Below are positions 27,821 to 36,630 of a DNA stretch of 64,000 nucleotides, piece by piece. The stretch is taken from NCBI RefSeq assembly GCF_023630705.1, contig NZ_JALQEM010000013.1, positions 1 to 64,000 of the forward strand, given 5' to 3'. The stretch's first letter is position 1. Every line of letters begins with the position of its first letter. The position numbers and the translations under genes were made by a program. The stretch comes from Caballeronia sp. GAFFF1. GTDB lineage: Bacteria; Pseudomonadota; Gammaproteobacteria; Burkholderiales; Burkholderiaceae. Under the pieces are notes generated by a model. The model had not been told where the DNA came from. It made no database searches and saw only the letters and a list, made by a program, of their open reading frames with translations.

Positions 27821-28825
27821 TCAGGGCGTGGCGATATGCTTCGCGAACGTGTCGGCGTCGGTGTTGGTCCCGCAGAGCAGCAGGCCGACGCGCTTGCCTT
27901 GCAAAGTCTCGCGCAACGGGCCGAGGAGGGCGGCGGTGGACGCCGCGCACGCCGGCTCGACCGCCAGCTTCAGTTCGCTGAACAACTGCCGCATGCCGTT
28001 GCGCAACTCGCTGTCCGACACAGTCACGACGGCGTCGATATGACGGCGGCACAGTTCGTAGCTGTACTGCTCGGTGTGCGGGGCCATCAGCGAATCGGCG
28101 ATGCTGTGCATCGCGCCCATCTTCACCGTATGGTTGGCCGCGAAGCTGCGGCTCATTGCATCGGACCCTTCCGGCTCCACGCCGTACACGTGCAGCGCGG
28201 GATTCGCGAGACGCATCGCGGTCGAGACGCCCGCCGCGAGCCCGCCGCCGCCGATCGGCACGATGACCGCATCCAGATCGGGCGCTTGCGATGTCCACTC
28301 GTAGCCGAGCGTCGCGGTGCCGAGCACCGTGCGGTAGCCGTTGAACGGATGGATGAACACGCGTCCTTCTTCCGCTTCGACGCGCCGCACGACATCGAAT
28401 GCTTCGGCGACGTTCTCCGCGAACACGATGTCCGCGCCGAAGCGCCGGCACAACTCGACGCGCGCCGGGTTCGCCGTCTTGATGATGACGACCTTTGCAC
28501 CGACGCCCATGCGCTGCGCCGCGTACGCAACCGCGACCGCGTGATTGCCCGCCGACACGCAGGTGACGCCTGCGGCACGCTCGCTCTCGGTCAGCGCAAG
28601 GATGTTTGAGAACGCGCCGCGCGCCTTGAACGTGCCGCTCGCCTGCAACAGCTCGAACTTGAAGGTGACGGGCGTGCCCTCCAGCTTCGGAAAGTCGTGC
28701 CGCTCGAAAACCGGCGTGCGCGCGACCCACGGGGTCAGCGCCATATGCTGTTCGGCGATCTCGTCGAGCGTCGGGATCGGCGTGCCGTCGATCGTGTTGT
28801 CGGTAGGCTGTATCGCGCTGGACAT
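27821..28825 (-). CDS. PLP-dependent threonine/serine dehydratase-like enzyme
   Basis: 334 aa from the ATG at 28825 (MSSAIQPTDN). The fold type II PLP lysine is in LLQASGTFKARGA, the Asn/Gly phosphate loop is SAGNHAVAVAYAA, and the Gly-rich loop is VPIGGGGLAAGVS. There is no C-terminal ACT domain, so it resembles catabolic threonine dehydratase, serine racemase or hydroxy-aspartate dehydratase more than biosynthetic IlvA. The exact substrate is not readable. It follows argE on the same strand with a 31-bp gap. Confidence 0.88.
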   Translation of the reverse strand: MSSAIQPTDNTIDGTPIPTLDEIAEQHMALTPWVARTPVFERHDFPKLEGTPVTFKFELLQASGTFKARGAFSNILALTESERAAGVTCVSAGNHAVAVAYAAQRMGVGAKVVIIKTANPARVELCRRFGADIVFAENVAEAFDVVRRVEAEEGRVFIHPFNGYRTVLGTATLGYEWTSQAPDLDAVIVPIGGGGLAAGVSTAMRLANPALHVYGVEPEGSDAMSRSFAANHTVKMGAMHSIADSLMAPHTEQYSYELCRRHIDAVVTVSDSELRNGMRQLFSELKLAVEPACAASTAALLGPLRETLQGKRVGLLLCGTNTDADTFAKHIATP

Positions 28826-28856
28826 GGCGTGCAATGCGGTTTCCGATGGACGCAGG

Positions 28857-30089
28857 TCAGCGCGATTGCGCGTCGACCGACATGCTGTGAATGAACTTGC
28901 CGAGGAACGCTTCGCAGGCGGCCAGCTGTTCGAGCGACACGTACTCGTTCGCCTTGTGCGCCTGCTCGATGTTGCCCGGCCCGCACACGATGCTCGGCAC
29001 GCCCGCGAGCGCGAAGAGTCCCGCCTCGGTGCCGTACGCGACCTTGCGCTTCTCCTGGTTGCCGGTGAGCGCGCGCACGAGTTGCGTGATGGCGGCCTGC
29101 TCGGTGGCATCGAGCCCCGGCGCCGACGCGATCTTCGAGAACTCGATGGCGCCGTTCGCGTGTTCTTTCTGCATCTTCGGCACGAGCGTCTCGCGCGTGA
29201 ACGACTCGATGCGCGCGAAGATGGCTTCGGGATCCATCGTCGGGAGATTGCGGAATTCGAAGTCGAACGTGCATTCGGCGGGCACGGTGTTGAGCGCGTT
29301 GCCGCCTTTGATGGTGCTCGTCTGCGCGGTCGTGAAGGGCACGTCGTACAGTTCGTCGAACGGGCCTTTCGCGCGGAATTCGTCGGCGACATCGCGGATA
29401 AAGCAGATGAGGCGAGCCGCATATTCGATAGCGTTCAGGCCCTTCGGCGTCAGCGACGAATGCGCCGCCGCGCCGCGCACGCAGCAGCGAAACGCGTTGA
29501 TGCCCTTGTGCGCGATGATTGGGCGCATGGACGTCGGTTCGCCGACGATGCAGCCGTAGGGGCGCACGCCGCGCTTCTTGAGGTCTTCGATCATCAGCGG
29601 CGCGCCTGCGCAGCCGATTTCTTCGTCATACGAAAACGCGAAGTGGATGGGCTTGGCGAGCCTGGTCGACTGCATGACGGGCAGCATCGCGAGCGCCGCG
29701 CCGATGAAGCCTTTCATGTCGCACGCGCCGCGGCCGTAGAGCAGGCCGTCGCGCACTTCCGGCCTGAACGGATCGCTTGTCCAGTCCTGTCCGTCGACCG
29801 GCACGACATCCGTATGACCCGACAGCACGATGCCGCCGTTGGTCTCGCCGTCGTGCGCGGGCACGGTCGCGAAGAGATTCGCCCATTGGCCGCGCGGGTC
29901 GGTCGTGATGACGGCTTCGACGCCCGATTTGCGTAGTTCGTCGCGGACGGTTTCGATTAGCCCGAGGTTGGGATTGCGGCTTACCGTATCGAAGGAAATG
30001 AGCCGTTCGATCCACGGCAGGGATTTCGGAGTGCTCGAGCTTGTTGCGGCTTCTTGCTGCCGATGCGCCGGGTCAGCGACCTGTGACAT
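28857..30089 (-). CDS. argE: Acetylornithine deacetylase
   Basis: 410 aa M20-family zinc hydrolase that removes the acetyl group from N-acetylornithine in arginine synthesis. The metal and catalytic residues are visible in SGHTDVVPVDG (His, Asp), GRGACDMKGF (bridging Asp) and SYDEEIGCAGA (catalytic Glu-Glu). The dimerisation domain includes AHSSLTPKGLNAIEYA. The ~20-residue N-terminal tail is polar and unconserved. Related M20 deacylases cannot be fully excluded, but the fit to proteobacterial ArgE is good. Confidence 0.92.
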   Translation of the reverse strand: MSQVADPAHRQQEAATSSSTPKSLPWIERLISFDTVSRNPNLGLIETVRDELRKSGVEAVITTDPRGQWANLFATVPAHDGETNGGIVLSGHTDVVPVDGQDWTSDPFRPEVRDGLLYGRGACDMKGFIGAALAMLPVMQSTRLAKPIHFAFSYDEEIGCAGAPLMIEDLKKRGVRPYGCIVGEPTSMRPIIAHKGINAFRCCVRGAAAHSSLTPKGLNAIEYAARLICFIRDVADEFRAKGPFDELYDVPFTTAQTSTIKGGNALNTVPAECTFDFEFRNLPTMDPEAIFARIESFTRETLVPKMQKEHANGAIEFSKIASAPGLDATEQAAITQLVRALTGNQEKRKVAYGTEAGLFALAGVPSIVCGPGNIEQAHKANEYVSLEQLAACEAFLGKFIHSMSVDAQSR

Positions 30090-30337
30090 TTTTTCTCTCC
30101 TGCGGGTAGGGTTCGATCATAGCTGAAAAGAATTAGTCGGGTCTTTGGGGGTTTTCTAGCTGCCGGTGCTCGTGTCGGGCGAGTTGTTTTCGCGGCGGTT
30201 GTTGGCGTTGTTCGTCCCCGGGGCGCGCCGCACTAATAGACCGCGACGAAAGCAAGTTTCACCAAACAAGCAGCAGAAGAAGCGTTACTGCTAGTTGTGG
30301 AAACTCACCTCCGGCAAGAAGCAAGAGAACCCTCTCA
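30090..30337. other. AT-richer gap between mfd and argE
   Basis: 248 bp with noticeably lower GC than its surroundings and no convincing gene. It should hold the argE promoter. The T-rich and G-rich wording (gggggttttctagctg near 30150) looks like extragenic sequence, not decayed coding DNA. Confidence 0.4.
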
Positions 30338-33300
30338 TTACCGCTCGCCGGCAGCCGCAACCGTCTTCCGCACCGGCCCCCCCAACGCCCGCAACGTCTC
30401 CTTCACAGTAGCAATCCGCACCGCAAGATCCGGACTACGCGTCTCGATCCGCAACTTATCCTGCCCCGCGAGCTTGATGTGCTTGTTCTTCTGCACCATC
30501 TCGATGATCCTCATCGCATCCACAGGCGGATTCGGCACGAACTGCAGCGCGATGGAAAGCTCCGCCGCGTCGATCTTGGAAATCCCGAGCGGCTTCGCGG
30601 CCAATCGCAGCCGATGCGTCTCCACGAGCGCATGGGCCTGCGGCGGCAGCTTGCCGAAGCGATCGACCAACTCTTCGAGTATGCCGTCGATCGCATCGCT
30701 CGATTCGCAATTCGCAAGCCGCTTGTACAGCGACAGACGCTCCTGCACGTCGCCGCAGTAATCGGCGGGCAGAATGGCGGGCGCGTGCAGGTTGATTTCG
30801 GTCGTCGCGGCGAGCGGCGCGTTGAGGTCCGGCTCTCGACCGTCCTTCAGCGCGCGCACCGCGTCGTTGAGCATGTCGGTGTAAAGCTGGAAGCCGATCT
30901 CGTGAATCTCGCCCGATTGCTTGTCGCCGAGCACTTCGCCGGTACCGCGAATTTCGAGGTCGTGCATCGCGAGATAGAAGCCGGAGCCGAGTTCCTCCAT
31001 CTGCTGAATGGCTTCAAGCCGGCGCTGCGCCTGCTTTGTCAGCGACTGCGGATCATGCACGAGCAGATACGCGTACGCCTGATGATGCGAGCGCCCGACG
31101 CGCCCGCGCAGCTGATGCAACTGCGCAAGCCCGAACTTGTCCGCGCGATGCATGATGATCGTGTTCGCGCTCGGCACGTCGATGCCCGTCTCGATGATCG
31201 TCGTGCACAGCAACACGTTCGCGCGCTGGCCGACGAAGTCGCGCATCACGCGTTCGAGCTCGCGCTCGTGCATCTGCCCGTGCGCAACCGCGATCCGCGC
31301 TTCAGGCACGAGCGCCTCCAGCATCGCGCGGCGGTTGTCGATCGTCTCCACTTCGTTGTGCAGGAAGTACACCTGGCCGCCGCGCTTGAGTTCGCGCAAC
31401 ATCGCTTCGCGGATCACGCCGTCTTCCTCGCGGCGCACGAAGGTCTTGATGGCGAGACGCTTCTGCGGCGCGGTCGCGATCACCGAGAAGTCGCGCAGTC
31501 CTTCGAGCGCCATGCCGAGCGTGCGCGGAATCGGCGTCGCAGTGAGCGTGAGGACGTCGACTTCGGCGCGCAGCGCCTTGAGCGCCTCTTTCTGCCGCAC
31601 GCCGAAGCGGTGCTCCTCGTCGATGATGACGAGCCCGAGCCGCTTGAACTTCACATCGCTCGACAAGAGCTTGTGCGTGCCGATCACGATATCGACCGAG
31701 CCTTCGTTGATCTGCTGCACCGACTGCGACACTTCCTTCGTGCTCTTGAAGCGCGACAACTCCGCGATGCGCACCGGCCAGTCCGCGAAGCGGTCCGTGA
31801 AGGTCTGCGTGTGCTGTTCGGCGAGCAGCGTCGTGGGCGAGAGAATCGCCACCTGCTTGCCCGCCATCACTGCGATGAACGCGGCCCGCAGCGCGACTTC
31901 CGTCTTGCCGAAGCCGACATCGCCGCACACGAGGCGGTCCATCGGCTTGCCGCTCGTCATGTCCGCGATGACCGATGCGATCGCCGCCGCCTGATCCGGC
32001 GTCTCCTCGAAGCCGAAGCTCTCCGCGAACTTCGTGTAATTGCGCGGATCGAGCTTGAACGCAAAACCTTCGCGCGCGGCGCGGCGGGCGTAAAGGTTCA
32101 GCAACTCGGCGGCGGTATCGCGAATCTGCTGCGCGGCCTTGCGCTTGGCCTTCTCCCACTGGCCGGAGCCAAGCGTGTGCAGCGGCGCGCTTTCCGGGTC
32201 CGCGCCGCTGTAGCGCGAGATCACATGCAGCTGCGCGACCGGCACGTATAGCTTCGATTCGTTCTGGTATTCGAGGTGCAGAAACTCGGTCTCGCCTTCG
32301 CCGAGGTCCATCGACACCAGCCCCATGTATCGGCCGATGCCATGCTGGGCGTGCACGACCGGGTCGCCGACCTTCAGTTCGGCGAGGTCGCGCACCATCG
32401 AATCGACGTTGCTCGCCTGTTCCTGACGCCGCCGCCCGGCGCGACGCGCGAGCGGCCCGTACAGTTCGGTCTCCGTGATGATCGAAAGCTGCTCGGCGGG
32501 CAGCGCGAAGCCGTTGGCAAGCGGCGCGATGCCGAGCGTGAACTTCGCGTCGCTCGCGAGCCATTCCTGGAACGTGTCGTGAAGTTCCCCGCGCAAGCCG
32601 TTGTCCGCGAGCAATTGCTGAATGGTCTCACGCCGTCCCGCCGATTCCGCGACGAGCATCACGCGGTTCTGCGTCTGCTCCAGATAGTGACGCAGCGCGA
32701 GCAGCGGCTCGTCCGCGTGACGATCGATGGCGAGACCCGGCAGCGGCACGGCCCAGCCGCCTTCGGGCGTCGGCGGAAACTTCAGTTGCGCGAACGGTTT
32801 GGCGAACGTGAAGAAGTCGTCGTCGGTCAGGAATAGGCGGCGCGGCTCCAGCAGCGGACGCTCGCGGTCGTGCGAGAGAAATTCGTAACGCTGCTTCGTG
32901 TCGTGCGTGAAACGCTTGATCGCGGCGTCGAGATCGCCGATGAACGCGAGTTGCGAGCCTTGCGGCAAGTAGTGAAAGAGCGTCGCCGTTTCTTCGAAGA
33001 AGAGCGGCAGATAGTATTCGATACCCGCCGACGGCACGCCATTGCCGATGTCCTTGTATATCTGCGAGCGGCTCGGATCGCCCTCGAACACTTCGCGCCA
33101 GCGGCTGCGAAACGCGGTGCGCGCGGCCTCGTCGAACGGAAACTCGCGGCCCGGCAGCAGACGCACGTCGCGCACGGGATAGAGACTGCGCTGCGTGTCG
33201 GGATCGAACGCGCGGATCGAATCCACCTGATCGTCGAAGAGGTCGATGCGGTACGGCAGCGGCGAGCCCATCGGATACAGGTCGATCAGCGAACCGCGCA

Positions 33301-33820
33301 CGCAGTATTCGCCCGGCCGCACGACCTGGCTCACGTGCTCGTAGCCCGCGAGCGTCAATTGCGCCTTGAGCTTGGCCTCGTCGAGACGCTCGCCTTGGGT
33401 GAAGGAGAACGTGTACGCCGCGAGAAACGACGCGGGCGGCATGCGATACAGCGCCGTTGTCGCCGGCACGATGAGAATGTCGCAGCGTCCTTCGCCGAGA
33501 TCGTGCAGCGTCGCGAGCCGCTCGGAGACGAGATCCTGATGCGGCGAAAACGTGTCGTAGGGCAGCGTTTCCCAGTCGGGCAAGAGACGGACGCGGGCGT
33601 CCGGCGCGAAGTAGGGCAGTTCTGCCGCGAGGCGCTGCGCGTCGACGGCGCTCGCGCAAACCACCGTCAGAAGCGGCACCGCCTCGCGATGCGCCGTGAG
33701 ATAACGCGCGATGGCGAGCGCATCGGCGGAGCCAGACGCGCCGTCGAAGACGAAACGCTGACCTGCCTTGACGAGCGCGATGGGAGAAGTGGACTGCGCG
33801 GTGACGGCTTTCGAAGACAT
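30338..33820 (-). CDS. mfd: Mfd, transcription-repair coupling factor
   Basis: 1160 aa, full length. Mfd pushes RNA polymerase stalled at DNA damage off the template and recruits UvrA. Domains in order: a UvrB-like region (about 1-350), the RNA-polymerase-interacting CarD-like domain (about 475-560, LKVGDPVVHAQHGIGRY), a RecG-like translocase with Walker A GDVGFGKTE (near 631) and DEEHRFG (near 732), and a C-terminal TRCF domain. It starts at the ATG at 33820, divergent from ispD, with a shared AT-rich promoter patch between. Confidence 0.97.
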   Translation of the reverse strand: MSSKAVTAQSTSPIALVKAGQRFVFDGASGSADALAIARYLTAHREAVPLLTVVCASAVDAQRLAAELPYFAPDARVRLLPDWETLPYDTFSPHQDLVSERLATLHDLGEGRCDILIVPATTALYRMPPASFLAAYTFSFTQGERLDEAKLKAQLTLAGYEHVSQVVRPGEYCVRGSLIDLYPMGSPLPYRIDLFDDQVDSIRAFDPDTQRSLYPVRDVRLLPGREFPFDEAARTAFRSRWREVFEGDPSRSQIYKDIGNGVPSAGIEYYLPLFFEETATLFHYLPQGSQLAFIGDLDAAIKRFTHDTKQRYEFLSHDRERPLLEPRRLFLTDDDFFTFAKPFAQLKFPPTPEGGWAVPLPGLAIDRHADEPLLALRHYLEQTQNRVMLVAESAGRRETIQQLLADNGLRGELHDTFQEWLASDAKFTLGIAPLANGFALPAEQLSIITETELYGPLARRAGRRRQEQASNVDSMVRDLAELKVGDPVVHAQHGIGRYMGLVSMDLGEGETEFLHLEYQNESKLYVPVAQLHVISRYSGADPESAPLHTLGSGQWEKAKRKAAQQIRDTAAELLNLYARRAAREGFAFKLDPRNYTKFAESFGFEETPDQAAAIASVIADMTSGKPMDRLVCGDVGFGKTEVALRAAFIAVMAGKQVAILSPTTLLAEQHTQTFTDRFADWPVRIAELSRFKSTKEVSQSVQQINEGSVDIVIGTHKLLSSDVKFKRLGLVIIDEEHRFGVRQKEALKALRAEVDVLTLTATPIPRTLGMALEGLRDFSVIATAPQKRLAIKTFVRREEDGVIREAMLRELKRGGQVYFLHNEVETIDNRRAMLEALVPEARIAVAHGQMHERELERVMRDFVGQRANVLLCTTIIETGIDVPSANTIIMHRADKFGLAQLHQLRGRVGRSHHQAYAYLLVHDPQSLTKQAQRRLEAIQQMEELGSGFYLAMHDLEIRGTGEVLGDKQSGEIHEIGFQLYTDMLNDAVRALKDGREPDLNAPLAATTEINLHAPAILPADYCGDVQERLSLYKRLANCESSDAIDGILEELVDRFGKLPPQAHALVETHRLRLAAKPLGISKIDAAELSIALQFVPNPPVDAMRIIEMVQKNKHIKLAGQDKLRIETRSPDLAVRIATVKETLRALGGPVRKTVAAAGER

Positions 33821-33864
33821 AAGGTGTGCATTGAACCGCCCGCGCTGCGACTGAATAGCCGCGC

Positions 33865-33934
33865 GCTGGACGTGGTCGCGAAAGACCTATTATAAAATCC
33901 GGGCTTCACTTTGACTTGGCCACATGATTTTCTC
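33865..33934. promoter_or_regulatory. Overlapping divergent promoter for mfd and ispD
   Basis: The palindrome-like tattataaa at 33889-33897 gives TATAAT on the minus strand (33894 to 33889, toward mfd) and TATAAA on the plus strand (toward ispD). A TGGACG 18 bp upstream could be the ispD -35. If both work, they compete for the same DNA. Confidence 0.45.
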
Positions 33935-34681
33935 GTGACTTCGCCCGCCGCCCCGTCTACCACTGCGCGTCTTTTCGCGCTCATTCCCTGCGCCGGAACC
34001 GGCAGCCGCTCCGGCGCGCCGATGCCCAAGCAATACCAGACAGTCGCGGGACGGCCGATGCTCGGCTATACGCTCGCCGCATTCGACGCGTGCCCTGAAT
34101 TCTCGCAGACACTCGTCGTACTCGCACCGGACGATCATCACTTCGACGCGCGCCGCTTCGCCGGCCTGCGCTTCGTGGTGCAGCGCCGGGGCGGGGCGTC
34201 GCGGCAGGCGTCGGTGTATAACGGCCTCGTCGCGCTGGCGGAATTCGGCGCGCGCGACGACGACTGGGTGCTCGTGCACGACGCCGCGCGTCCCGGCATC
34301 ACGCCCGAGTTGATTCGCAAGCTCGTCGCCGAAGTGCGCGACGATCCCGTCGGCGGCATTCTCGCGCTGCCGGTCGCGGATACGTTAAAGCGCGTCGCAC
34401 CGACCATGCCCGATGCGCCGGCAGGCGGCGCGCGCATCGCGCGGACCGAATCGCGCGACGGCTTGTGGCAGGCGCAGACGCCGCAGATGTTCCGGCTCGG
34501 CATGTTGCGCGAAGCGATCGATCGTGCGCGCCGCGACGGCCACGATCTCACGGACGAAGCCAGCGCCATCGAATGGCTCGGCCACTCGCCGAAGCTCGTG
34601 CAGGGCAGCCTGCGCAACTTCAAGGTGACTTATCCGGAAGACTTCGGTCTCGCCAGCGCGATCCTCTCGGCGCGCGCCTGA
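33935..34681 (+). CDS. ispD: IspD, MEP cytidylyltransferase
   Basis: 248 aa from a GTG at 33935, giving family length (E. coli 236 aa). It joins CTP and 2-C-methyl-D-erythritol 4-phosphate in the non-mevalonate isoprenoid pathway. Motifs: [20 protein letters not shown] near the N-terminus (CTP-binding loop), VLVHDAARP (metal site), and WQAQTPQMF near the C-terminal part. A longer TTG start is possible but adds only eight residues. ispF follows 34 bp later. Confidence 0.95.
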   Translation: MTSPAAPSTTARLFALIPCAGTGSRSGAPMPKQYQTVAGRPMLGYTLAAFDACPEFSQTLVVLAPDDHHFDARRFAGLRFVVQRRGGASRQASVYNGLVALAEFGARDDDWVLVHDAARPGITPELIRKLVAEVRDDPVGGILALPVADTLKRVAPTMPDAPAGGARIARTESRDGLWQAQTPQMFRLGMLREAIDRARRDGHDLTDEASAIEWLGHSPKLVQGSLRNFKVTYPEDFGLASAILSARA

Positions 34682-34715
34682 CGGACCGCTCACTCTCTAC
34701 TGCTAGGTGGCATCG

Positions 34716-35207
34716 ATGGATTTCAGAATCGGACAGGGGTACGACGTGCATCAGCTCGTCGAAGGGCGCGAGCTCATCATCGGCGGCGTGACGATTCCGT
34801 ACGAACGCGGGCTGCTCGGCCATTCGGATGCCGACGTACTGCTGCACGCGATCACCGACGCGTTGTTCGGCGCGGCGGCGCTCGGCGATATCGGCCGGCA
34901 TTTTCCGGATACGGCCACCGAGTTCGCCGGCGCGAACAGCCGCGTGCTGCTGCGCGAGGCGGTCAAGCGCGTGTCGGAAGCGGGCTTCGCGATTGCGAAC
35001 GTCGATAGCACCGTGATCGCCCAGGCGCCGAAGCTGAGTCCGCATATCGAGGCGATGCGCAGGAACATTGCCGCCGATCTCGACTTGCCGGTCGATCGCG
35101 TCAACGTGAAGGCGAAGACCAACGAGAAGCTCGGCTATCTCGGCCGTAAGGAAGGCATCGAGGCGCAGGCGGCCGTGCTGTTGCGGCGCACGTCGATCGA
35201 CCACTGA
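34716..35207 (+). CDS. ispF: IspF, MECDP synthase
   Basis: 163 aa from the ATG at 34716 (AGGTGG upstream). It cyclises CDP-ME-2-phosphate to 2-C-methyl-D-erythritol 2,4-cyclodiphosphate. The zinc ligands Asp and His are in GQGYDVHQL and the later His in [11 protein letters not shown]. The ispD-ispF order matches most proteobacteria. It converges with ahpD across a 43-bp gap containing a hairpin. Confidence 0.97.
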   Translation: MDFRIGQGYDVHQLVEGRELIIGGVTIPYERGLLGHSDADVLLHAITDALFGAAALGDIGRHFPDTATEFAGANSRVLLREAVKRVSEAGFAIANVDSTVIAQAPKLSPHIEAMRRNIAADLDLPVDRVNVKAKTNEKLGYLGRKEGIEAQAAVLLRRTSIDH

Positions 35208-35213
35208 GCGAGC

Positions 35214-35240
35214 GACGCCACGTTCGAACGACGTGGCGTC
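35214..35240. terminator. Hairpin between convergent ispF and ahpD
   Basis: A 10-bp perfect stem (35214-35223 with 35231-35240) with a 7-base loop fills most of the gap. It has no long T run on either side, so termination may be partial. Confidence 0.55.
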
Positions 35241-35250
35241 TAAAAGCGCG

Positions 35251-35775
35251 TTACTTCCCTTCGGCTTCGATCGCGAGCGCCACCGCGCCGATCACCGCGG
35301 CGATGCGGCCGACATCGCGCAATTGAGTCGTCGACATGCCCTCGGTCACGAGATTCTCGTAGTGCGACTTCACGCAGAAGTGGCACTTGCCGATGATCGA
35401 CGCGGCGAGCGCGTACATCTCGAAGCGCCGCTTGTCCACGCCGCCATGCGAAGCGTACGCGTTCATGCGCAGCCCGGCGGGCTGCGTTTTCAGGTCGGCG
35501 TTGTCGGCCATCTCCAGGTACGGATACCAGACGTTGTTCATGCCCATCAGCGCGGCGGCGGTAAGGGCCGCGTTCGTCTCTTCGGGCGAGAGCACGCCGG
35601 CATTGCGGATGATCGACACGAGCTTCGTCGCCTTGGCCGCGTAGGCCGCTGCAAGCGCGACGCCCACCGCGTCATTGCCTTCCAGCGACGAACGGGCGAT
35701 CGTGCCGTCGACGTTCAGGCGAATGTCTTTCGCGTAATCGGGAACCAGCTCCTTGATCGACGACAGGAATTCCAT
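35251..35775 (-). CDS. ahpD: AhpD alkylhydroperoxidase / AhpC reductase partner
   Basis: 174 aa carboxymuconolactone-decarboxylase fold. The thiol motif is CHFCVKSHYENL, with both cysteines and the His four residues later as in AhpD, and the upstream proton-relay Glu region is present (KRRFEMYALAAS). In mycobacteria AhpD passes electrons to AhpC in place of AhpF. It follows ahpC on the same strand, separated by about 100 bp that contain a terminator-like hairpin. No ahpF gene is in this window. Confidence 0.95.
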   Translation of the reverse strand: MEFLSSIKELVPDYAKDIRLNVDGTIARSSLEGNDAVGVALAAAYAAKATKLVSIIRNAGVLSPEETNAALTAAALMGMNNVWYPYLEMADNADLKTQPAGLRMNAYASHGGVDKRRFEMYALAASIIGKCHFCVKSHYENLVTEGMSTTQLRDVGRIAAVIGAVALAIEAEGK

Positions 35776-35800
35776 TGATTTCTCCTATTCGATGGCGTTG

Positions 35801-35846
35801 AAAAAGCCCGCCGGCTCCCGAGCTTGCACTCGAAAGAAGGCGGGCT
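35801..35846 (-). terminator. Terminator-like hairpin between ahpC and ahpD
   Basis: An 8-bp stem (35805-35812 with 35839-35846) with a long loop is followed on the minus strand by a T5 run (35801-35805). It would let ahpC be expressed above ahpD. Confidence 0.65.
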
Positions 35847-35873
35847 CACGCATGCGCTCGAGCGCCAGGCAGT

Positions 35874-36422
35874 TCAGAGCGTCGCGCCGCCGACCGCGCG
35901 GTTGCACGGGCACAGCTCGTCGGTTTGCAGGCCGTCCAGAATACGTAGCACTTCTTCCGGATTGCGGCCCACGTTCAGGTTGTTCACCGACACGTGCTGA
36001 ATGACGTTGTCCGGATCGACGATGAACGTGGCGCGCAACGCGACGCCCGCTTCCTTGTCGCGCACACCGAGCTGGTCGATGAGTTCGCCCTTCACGTCGC
36101 CGAACGAATAGTGGTTCAGCTTGTTCAGATCCTTGTGCTCGCGGCGCCATGCGAGCTTGACGAATTCGTTGTCGACGCTGCCGCCCATCAGAACGGCGTC
36201 GCGGTCTTCGAAGTCCGTCGCGAGTTTGCCGAACTCGACGATTTCGGTCGGGCACACGAACGTGAAGTCCTTCGGATAGAAGTAGATGATCTTCCACTTG
36301 CCCGGAAACGACTGCTCGGTGATTTCCTCGAAGGCGGACTGGCCGTTTTCCTCGTGGTTGTTGAAGCCGGGTTTTGCAGCGGTGACGGTGAATGCTTCGA
36401 CTTTATCGCCTACGGTCTTCAT
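35874..36422 (-). CDS. ahpC: AhpC-type peroxiredoxin (AhpD-linked class)
   Basis: 182 aa from the ATG at 36422, with AGGAG upstream. The peroxidatic Cys is in DFTFVCPTEIVEFG and a C-terminal CxC (LCPCNRAVGGATL) supplies the resolving cysteine. That C-terminal motif and the neighbouring ahpD match the mycobacterial AhpC/AhpD type more than the AhpC/AhpF type. It reduces alkyl hydroperoxides and peroxynitrite. OxyR control is usual for such pairs, but I could not identify an OxyR site with confidence. Confidence 0.95.
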   Translation of the reverse strand: MKTVGDKVEAFTVTAAKPGFNNHEENGQSAFEEITEQSFPGKWKIIYFYPKDFTFVCPTEIVEFGKLATDFEDRDAVLMGGSVDNEFVKLAWRREHKDLNKLNHYSFGDVKGELIDQLGVRDKEAGVALRATFIVDPDNVIQHVSVNNLNVGRNPEEVLRILDGLQTDELCPCNRAVGGATL

Positions 36423-36630
36423 GCAACGCTCCTGTGTTCGTTGAAAGGACAACTCAAGCCAAACTACCGGAAAGCGGTAACGCGCGCATGACAGCATGGC
36501 CGTGAATGCCGCGCGTCGAACCGGATCATCATAACCCCACGGCAGAACCGCTTCAAAAGGTTTGCCCAATGACGCGGATAGCTTTTTTCGAACGTGCGGG
36601 CGAGTCGCGCATTGAACGCGAATACGCGGG

